Positions 6,385 to 11,059 of a stretch of 11,059 nt of DNA are shown here, piece after piece. A program made the position numbers and the translations under genes. The stretch lies in the NCBI GenBank assembly GCA_015493185.1, contig WGDQ01000525.1, forward strand, positions 1 through 11,059. Reading direction: 5' to 3'. The notes below the pieces were generated by a model. It was not told the origin of the DNA, did no database searches, and was given only the letters and a program-made list of their open reading frames with translations. The DNA comes from Planctomycetaceae bacterium. GTDB taxonomy: Bacteria > Planctomycetota > Planctomycetia > Pirellulales > JAEUIK01. The stretch's first letter is position 1; the number at the start of each line of letters is the position of its first letter.

Positions 6385-7161
6385 TCAGAAGGTCATGCAG
6401 AGCGTGCCTCCATCGACAACCAATGTTTCGCCGGTGATATAGCTGCCGGCATCGCTCACGAGCAAGAGCGCCGGGCCGACCAATTCGCGAGGTTCGCCCC
6501 AGCGTCCTAGGGCGGTGCGTTCAGCAAACTCGGCCTTTTGCTCCTCGTTCAGCAGGCCAAGCGGCAAATCGGTAAGGAATGGTCCCGGTGCAAGGCAATT
6601 GACCAGAATGCCATGTGGCCCCAGTTCCAACGCGCTGGCTCGGGCCATGCCGATCAGGGCGGCCTTTGTTGCCGAGTAGGCGTCGCGGCCGCGTTTCGAG
6701 GCCAGCGCCATGATCGACGAGATGTGCAACACGCGTCCCCAACCGCGTTGTTTCATGCCGGGCACCAGTGCGCGGGTAAGCGCCATGCACGAGGTCAGGT
6801 TCAATTCAACAATGCGGTCCCAGCAGGCGTCGGTGATTTGATCGATCTCTTGCGGCTCGTTGCTGCCGGCGTTGTTGATCAGAATGTCGATCTTCCCCAG
6901 TTCTCGCTGCGCCGTTTCGGCCAATCGATGTACGTCGGCGCGGACCGTCATGTCAGCTACGGCGTAGCCGCCGCGAGCCGATGTTCCCTCGAGGATTTCG
7001 GCAAGCGCGCTTCGTAGTTCATCCTCGTGGCGGCTTGCGATGAATACGTCGGCCCCGGCTTCGGCAAGCCCACGGGCCATGGCTTTGCCCAGTCCTTTGC
7101 TGCCGCCGGTGACAAGTGCCGCACGGCCCGATAGATCGAACGGAGTGCCACGATACGCCAT
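6385..7161 (-). CDS. short-chain dehydrogenase/reductase (FabG / gluconate 5-dehydrogenase-like)
   Basis: Cytoplasmic NAD(P)-dependent oxidoreductase of the classical SDR family; the substrate is unknown. The 258 residues from ATG 7161 fit the usual ~250 and place the first beta strand at residue 14. ATGs at 7191 and 7212 are in frame, but would add an unconserved tail over a palindromic site. Motifs: TGGSKGLG (18-25, cofactor loop), NNAG (96-99), catalytic Asn121, Ser149, Tyr162 and Lys166 (YSATK), and the PG loop APGPFLTD (191-198). Ser-Arg (43-44) after the second strand suggests NADP(H). The C-terminus ends in the normal VDGGT strand. An AAAGGA-like Shine-Dalgarno lies about 12 nt before this start. 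It lies 276 bp downstream of leuB on the same strand and could be co-transcribed, but pathway linkage is not shown. Fatty acid or sugar acid substrates are both possible. Confidence 0.92.
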   Translation of the reverse strand: MAYRGTPFDLSGRAALVTGGSKGLGKAMARGLAEAGADVFIASRHEDELRSALAEILEGTSARGGYAVADMTVRADVHRLAETAQRELGKIDILINNAGSNEPQEIDQITDACWDRIVELNLTSCMALTRALVPGMKQRGWGRVLHISSIMALASKRGRDAYSATKAALIGMARASALELGPHGILVNCLAPGPFLTDLPLGLLNEEQKAEFAERTALGRWGEPRELVGPALLLVSDAGSYITGETLVVDGGTLCMTF

Positions 7162-7187
7162 CTGGTCAACCAATCCTTTCCGAATCT

Positions 7188-7201
7188 GCATCGGACGATG
7201 C
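7188..7201. promoter_or_regulatory. 14-bp palindrome upstream of the SDR gene
   Basis: GCATCG-GA-CGATGC is a perfect inverted repeat with a 2-nt centre, lying 27-40 bp before the chosen SDR start. Size, symmetry and position fit an operator for a dimeric regulator, or a small leader hairpin. It overlaps the alternative ATG at 7191, which argues that the protein starts at 7161. No regulator gene is adjacent, so the binding protein is unknown. Confidence 0.35.
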
Positions 7202-7437
7202 GTTGGGAACAAGCGGATTTACGCCCCCCCACGCTATCCGCTGGTTTCGTCGGACATATCGTTTATCTGAGGCGCGAACCAGTGGAAGCCGCACGTTTCC
7301 AGGTTTACTGCGCTGTCCGTTTTATTGCGCCAACCGTGTTTTTGCACTCTCTGTGGCAGCATGCCCTGCGCCGCGAACTCATCGCACGGCGAATTCGCGA
7401 TAAGGGAATGCCGGCAGCACAACGGCAAGCTGTGCGC

Positions 7438-8523
7438 TCACTCGGGCAGCGTCAAGGCATCTACGACCAGGTCGCCTACTTCGGTGGTCGAGTAGCCCAT
7501 CTTGCCGGCGGCCATACTTTTCATTTTGGTGCCGGTCACGTGCATCACAGCGCGGGTAATGCGATCGGCCGCGCTGGTGTGTCCTGCATTTTCGAGCAGC
7601 ATGGCCATGGCGTTGATGGCGGCAATCGGGTTGATGACGTTTTTACCGGTGTATTTCGGCGCGCTACCACCCATTGGTTCGAACATGCTTGTGCCACCGG
7701 GATCGGGGTTGATATTGCCGCCGGCGGCCACGCCCATGCCGCCCTGAATGATGCCGCCCAAGTCGGTGATGATGTCGCCGAACATGTTGGTGGTGACAAT
7801 CACGTCGTAGTACTCGGGGTTTTTGACCATCCACATGCAGCAGGCATCGACGTGGTTGTAGTCGGTTTTCACATCGGGATAGTCGGCCGCGACTTCCTGG
7901 AACGTGCGCCACCAGAGATCGTGTCCGTAGGTGAGCACGTTGGTTTTAGCCACGAGTGTGAGCATCTTTTTCGGGCTGTTGCGACGTTGCGTGTACTCAA
8001 AGGCCCAACGAATGCACCGTTCGCAACCTTTACGTGTGAAAATCGCGGTTTGGGTGGCGACCTCGTCGGCGGTGTTTTTCTTCAAGAAGCCGCCCACACC
8101 GCAATAGAGGTCTTCGGTGTTTTCACGAACGACCACGAAGTCGATATCGTCGGGGCCTCGGTTGGCCAGCGGTGTTTCGACACCGGGAAACAGCTTGACG
8201 GGCCGGAGATTGATGTATTGATCGAGCTGAAAACGCAGCTCGAGCAGCAGGCCCTTTTCCAGAATTCCGGGCGCTACGTCAGGATGCCCAACCGCGCCAA
8301 GATAAATGGCGTCGAACGAACGCAACTGGTCGATCGCCCCCTCGGGCAACACCTCGCCGGTGCGCAGATAGCGTTCGCCGCCGTAGTCGAAGTCTTCGGT
8401 TTCGTACTGGAAGCCTTCCACCTCGGCAACGGCTTTCAATACCTTCAGCCCCTCGGCAGCCACTTCAGGACCGGTACCATCGCCACCAATGACGGCAATA
8501 CGTAACACTTTGCTGGAATTCAC
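7438..8523 (-). CDS. leuB: 3-isopropylmalate dehydrogenase
   Basis: Oxidises and decarboxylates 3-isopropylmalate to 2-oxoisocaproate with NAD+ in leucine synthesis, in the cytoplasm. The 361 residues start at GTG 8523, with GAGGAG 11 nt upstream. Beta-decarboxylating dehydrogenase motifs: GGDGTGPE (13-20), LRFQLDQYINLRP (96-108, Arg97 and Arg107), VVRENTEDLYCG (131-142, Arg133 and Tyr140), Lys193 in AKTNVL, Asp226, and MFGDIITD (247-254, Asp250 and Asp254). The nucleotide motif is GGSAPKYTGKNVINPIA (285-301), with Gly-Gly in place of the usual His-Gly. The RENTED loop differs from the RELTGG of classical LeuB and recalls tartrate or isocitrate dehydrogenases. The KLFPGVETPL and ILEKGLLL stretches are like planctomycete and actinobacterial LeuB as I know them. 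leuC and leuD are not in the window. Family certain, substrate fairly likely. Confidence 0.85.
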   Translation of the reverse strand: MNSSKVLRIAVIGGDGTGPEVAAEGLKVLKAVAEVEGFQYETEDFDYGGERYLRTGEVLPEGAIDQLRSFDAIYLGAVGHPDVAPGILEKGLLLELRFQLDQYINLRPVKLFPGVETPLANRGPDDIDFVVVRENTEDLYCGVGGFLKKNTADEVATQTAIFTRKGCERCIRWAFEYTQRRNSPKKMLTLVAKTNVLTYGHDLWWRTFQEVAADYPDVKTDYNHVDACCMWMVKNPEYYDVIVTTNMFGDIITDLGGIIQGGMGVAAGGNINPDPGGTSMFEPMGGSAPKYTGKNVINPIAAINAMAMLLENAGHTSAADRITRAVMHVTGTKMKSMAAGKMGYSTTEVGDLVVDALTLPE

Positions 8524-8869
8524 CGTCCGAATGTCTCCTCGGAATCAGAATACAGGGGACACGATCAAAGGGCACGCTGACGCGGCGGCTGGCCTGCGCA
8601 CTATCGACGTGGCCGACAACCGCCCGGCATGGAGTGCTTGCGGATGGCCGCAACGATTCAGGAACACAGCTAGCGGTGCCGCAGAGGGACGTAGCAGGCA
8701 AGCCCAGATGCGGTGAACACAACGCCAAGCGGCCAAGCACCGACCTGTGTATCGCGGTACCACAGGCAGCCAAGGCGACGATTCTATCAACCGGGAAAAT
8801 GGCCCACAAGCAGGCGGATGTCGCGATGCTGTCGCTGTGACGGGCGCGAGGCCGAGTCTGGTGCCTGCG
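8524..8869. other. 346-bp spacer between the SNase gene and leuB
   Basis: No gene is supported. It holds the leuB Shine-Dalgarno site and a perfect inverted repeat CCTGTG 8744-8749 / CACAGG 8761-8766 with an 11-nt spacer, about 220 bp before leuB. That repeat could be an operator or a weak 3' hairpin of the nuclease transcript. No promoter could be picked by eye. Confidence 0.45.
8535..8540 (-). promoter_or_regulatory. ribosome binding site of leuB (supports the GTG start)
   Basis: GAGGAG on the minus strand, with 11 nt before GTG 8523. It is the best Shine-Dalgarno match in the window, and no ATG in the same frame lies closer, so it decides the start of leuB. Confidence 0.6.
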
Positions 8870-9421
8870 TCACCGTGTGCTGGTCGCCGGCGCTGAGGCC
8901 GGTTCGTTCGTAGCCGACCAGATGCCGCGACGTGCCCGGCGGGCTTCGGCTTCTGCCCGGGCAAAACGGCGTTTCATCGCTGGAGAGTAGCGGAATTCGA
9001 GTCGGGCACGCGCCAGACCGGCTAAGAGCAGTTGCTCGTTCAACATCTGCTGCCCCACCCAAACATAAGCCAGAAGCCGATCGTAACGGTCGAGGCGTTC
9101 GCGATCCAGTTGCAGGCGTACCACGCCATTGCGGACGAACTGTTGAGTGAACTCCGTGGCCTGCTTCCCCCAGGGTTCGACGGGATGGTTGGGGCGCACG
9201 GTTTCCGACGTGTCGACGCCGATGAGTCGAACGCGCCAACCATTTTCCAGCAGCAAGGTGTCGCCATCGACAACTCGGCGGACGCGATAGCTTCCCTCGG
9301 CCAAGGGTGGTGGTTCGGGCGGCTGATCGAGCGTCTGCCACGCGCGCAGTGTGACGACCAGCGCCATGGCGACTGCCAGCCACACGCCCCGCCAAACGTT
9401 GCGGCCTTGCCAGCGTCTCAC
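8870..9421 (-). CDS. membrane-anchored staphylococcal-nuclease-like (SNase/thermonuclease) protein
   Basis: Ca-dependent phosphodiesterase family that cuts DNA and RNA; probably acts outside the cytoplasmic membrane. The 183 residues start at GTG 9421, with GGGAG about 10 nt upstream. A basic N-terminus is followed by a hydrophobic segment (about 12-25), best read as a signal anchor since no clear signal-peptidase site is visible, and then a Pro/Glu linker (32-42). The SNase fold spans about 45-170: VVDGDTL (50-56, Asp54), VRLIGVDTSE (64-73, Arg65, Asp70, Glu73), DRYDRLLAYV (111-120, Arg115), and an ARRGIW end (163-168). Arg65, Glu73 and Arg115 align with catalytic Arg35, Glu43 and Arg87 of S. 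aureus nuclease, so it should be active. The usual Asp-Thr-Pro-Glu reads Asp-Thr-Ser-Glu. The physiological substrate is unknown. Spacers to both neighbours are long. Confidence 0.92.
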   Translation of the reverse strand: MRRWQGRNVWRGVWLAVAMALVVTLRAWQTLDQPPEPPPLAEGSYRVRRVVDGDTLLLENGWRVRLIGVDTSETVRPNHPVEPWGKQATEFTQQFVRNGVVRLQLDRERLDRYDRLLAYVWVGQQMLNEQLLLAGLARARLEFRYSPAMKRRFARAEAEARRARRGIWSATNEPASAPATSTR

Positions 9422-9961
9422 GAAATACGTTCTCCCGTACGTCGTGCCCTGTGCCCTGCCCTATGGCGGGCTTCGAAAAGAACGCGAAGAGGATGTTGTT
9501 CCGAAGGCGCAAACTCCAAGGGGCCGCGATCCGGTGCGACCGGCAACCAGTCGCAACGGCTTCGAATTCCGCTTAAAACATCAACGAATGTGCGTTTGCC
9601 TTTCACTGCCCGCTTTGTAAAACGGCACAGCCTTCAGCAGCGCGCTTTTAGCAGATGCATGCTTGCAGATCGGGCCTTTGGCCGAGATGACAAACGGCAG
9701 TGGCCATTGCGCGCGGGCTGAGCTAGATGGTCGACGCTGTGCCGGCACGACCGGCACGGCCAACGCGCACTGGGCACAGCAGCGTCACTTGCTCTTTCTC
9801 TTGCGCGTTGGGCCGGCGCTTGTCTGGCTTGCAGTTTGAACGCTCTTGTAAACGCCGCCCGACCGGCCTGGTAGCGGAGTTGGTCGTGAGCCAGAATCGG
9901 CCGTGCGCCGAATCCCGCGAAAACAACAAGACGGCCTATGAACAAAGAACCGGCCGGCGCT
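9422..9961. other. 540-bp spacer between the CxxC protein and the SNase gene
   Basis: No coding region can be supported; open frames lack family motifs. Visible structure: the SNase Shine-Dalgarno (GGGAG, minus, 9432-9436), a tandem TGCCCTG pair (9445-9451, 9452-9458), a CCGGT/ACCGG hairpin at 9531-9543, and a long hairpin at 9736-9760. After the stop of the CxxC gene the minus strand reads CCGGCCGG and then a T-rich stretch (about 9940-9958), a weak terminator at best. Confidence 0.5.
9736..9760 (+). repeat. 10-bp stem hairpin in the spacer before the SNase gene
   Basis: GCTGTGCCGG 9736-9745 and CCGGCACGGC 9751-9760 pair over 10 bp around a CACGA loop, with one T-G wobble on the plus strand (9738/9758) that becomes an A-C mismatch on the minus strand. 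It is the strongest stem I found here. No T run follows. It could be a chance GC-rich hairpin, a repeated extragenic palindrome, or part of an unannotated plus-strand RNA. Confidence 0.4.
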
Positions 9962-10255
9962 TTAGTTTTCGCTGAAGTGAATCACCGGGGTGGCGTCGCC
10001 ACCGAGTGGATGCTTGCAAAACTTCTGCCGGCATGCGGGACAGAGATCGAAGCGCCACTGCTGAAAGATTTCTTCGCCCGACGAGTCCTCGATCGTTTCC
10101 AGAATATCGTGGATCTCGTCAAGATAGTCGCGATCGTCGTCGGCTTCGTCATCGACCATGGGCTCGAAAGCCTGTGTGACTTCGATCTGAACAACGTATC
10201 GCAGGTCGTGCGGGCTCAGTTCACACTTGCAGAGGTCACATTGGTATCGAATCAT
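9962..10255 (-). CDS. small acidic CxxC protein (putative zinc-binding, function unknown)
   Basis: A 97-residue protein starting MIRYQCDLCKCEL from ATG 10255. GGGAG 9 nt upstream (10265-10269) favours this start over the longer open frame to 10417, whose extra 54 residues look random. It has two CxxC pairs, Cys6/Cys9 and Cys72/Cys75, plus Cys11 and Cys80, which could bind one zinc as a split zinc ribbon. Between them, residues 34-63 are strongly acidic (Asp-Asp-Glu-Ala-Asp-Asp-Asp and more), with a helical DEIHDILETIED stretch. The C-terminal knuckle reads FDLCPACRQKF. No signal peptide or membrane segment. From memory, short proteins of this shape are widespread and uncharacterised in planctomycetes; this was not checked. 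It stands alone, so context gives no function. A regulator or adaptor role would be a guess. Confidence 0.85.
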   Translation of the reverse strand: MIRYQCDLCKCELSPHDLRYVVQIEVTQAFEPMVDDEADDDRDYLDEIHDILETIEDSSGEEIFQQWRFDLCPACRQKFCKHPLGGDATPVIHFSEN

Positions 10256-11059
10256 CGGCCCGCTCTCCCTTTTTCTTTTCTCGCTGACAAACTGGACATG
10301 GATCTTTGCGGAACGCTCGGCGGTTGAAGAACGCAAAGCCAGTAGGCGTTCCTCGCATCGACGTGCGGCAAAGATAAATCGAATGCCGTGCGGCCGAAGC
10401 CCCGCGGCTCGGCTCATGCCGCCAAGCGTGACTCGATAAGAACCATCCTAATAGCCGGCCGCGAAACAGGGCAAGCCGGCTTTCGGCAAAAAATCGAGTT
10501 TGTGCGTCCGTCGTGGGCGGTAGCCGTGTGCGGTGCAAGATCGGTGCCTTCTCAGCGGGGTACCACCGCGGCGGTGTAGTAGCCGCGCGTTGCGTGGGCC
10601 GCAAACGGTTGGGGGAGTGCGGCAAATTTTTTCGGTCTGTCGATTTGGCCACGGGCTGACTTTTTCTCATGTCGATGCGAGCGAAGTGTCCGCCTGGTTG
10701 CTACTTGATTGATGCAGTTGCTGGCCCGAGCTTTGAGAGTCGCTGTGGCCATGCTGCGGCAAACAGGGCCGAGACGACGCGAAGCGAGCTAGAGAACCGA
10801 AAAAATCGCTTTTCCCTTTCTGCCCAACTTGTCAAGATAAAACCGTAATGCTGGTATGTGTCGGCCGGCTCGGTGCGTCCGGTTTGCTCGCAACACATGG
10901 ACCTGTGAGGTCGGTCAACTGGAATGCGAGAAATCGGACGACTAGAATGAAGGCGCTGCTATCGCATCGCTGTGCAGTGCATTGTGCAAAGGCCGATTGG
11001 CACTCAGCCTGCGAGTTGCTGCGTTCTGCCGCACACGCAGCCATGCACGCGACGTGTCA
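10256..11059. other. 800-bp right-end region without a supported gene
   Basis: Several short open frames cross this stretch, but their translations show no recognisable family and none has a convincing ribosome site. Bases 10256-10300 should hold the leader of the CxxC gene (Shine-Dalgarno at 10265-10269). A perfect short palindrome CACCGC-G-GCGGTG lies at 10564-10576. A possible -35-like TTGTCA at 10829 has only a poor -10 (TGGTAT) at the right distance. Whether the right end contains the leader of a gene outside the window cannot be told. Confidence 0.5.

Noticed and set aside
7198..8505. 435-codon plus-strand open frame opposite leuB
   Set aside because: It is the antisense of leuB, which carries full family motifs on the minus strand.
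10256..10417. 54-residue N-terminal extension of the CxxC protein
   Set aside because: The extra residues look random and a good Shine-Dalgarno site precedes the ATG at 10255.
10471..10497. GCCG/CGGC hairpin next to six A residues as a terminator of a minus-strand transcript
   Set aside because: On the minus strand the T run comes before the hairpin rather than after it, so the order is wrong for intrinsic termination.
10829..10857. Promoter with TTGTCA and TGGTAT
   Set aside because: Only three of six bases match the -10 consensus and no gene follows in the window.
1..11059. tRNA genes, rRNA, CRISPR array, insertion sequences
   Set aside because: No T-loop-like cloverleaf, no regularly spaced repeats beyond one tandem pair, and no transposase motifs were seen on either strand.

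Overview
The window reads as chromosomal DNA of a planctomycete, probably of the Pirellula/Rhodopirellula side. This is an inference from protein sequences that look like the planctomycete versions of PurF, ProB, LeuB and an SDR reductase, from a small acidic CxxC protein I associate with that phylum, from weak or absent Shine-Dalgarno sites before several genes, and from GC-rich DNA with very long spacers. Summing my gene calls, only about 7.16 kb of 11.06 kb (about 65%) is coding. I see no rRNA, tRNA, insertion sequence, phage gene or CRISPR array.

Layout from left to right. The 3' end of an unidentified plus-strand gene (to 221) converges on purF (471-2057, minus), the first committed enzyme of purine synthesis. 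A 650-bp spacer separates purF from divergent proB (2708-3856, plus), the first enzyme of proline synthesis. After a terminator-like hairpin and a 435-bp spacer come miaE (4292-4867, plus; tRNA ms2i6A37 hydroxylase) and a zinc-type cation diffusion facilitator with a natural N-terminal His run (5034-5951, plus). A 433-bp spacer follows. The rest of the genes are on the minus strand, read from right to left: a 97-aa acidic CxxC protein (9962-10255), a membrane-anchored staphylococcal-nuclease-like enzyme (8870-9421), leuB (7438-8523; leucine synthesis) and an SDR oxidoreductase (6385-7161). The last 800 bp (10256-11059) hold no gene that I can support.

The genes are mostly housekeeping enzymes from unrelated pathways (purine, proline and leucine synthesis, tRNA modification, metal export, nuclease). 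Spacers of 166-650 bp between nearly all of them suggest mostly single-gene transcripts rather than one functional system. I find no convincing new multi-gene system. The points most worth a second look are the structured non-coding spacers (paired repeats and hairpins before proB, before the metal transporter, after the first gene, and a 14-bp palindrome before the SDR gene), the uncharacterised CxxC protein, and the unusually low coding density.
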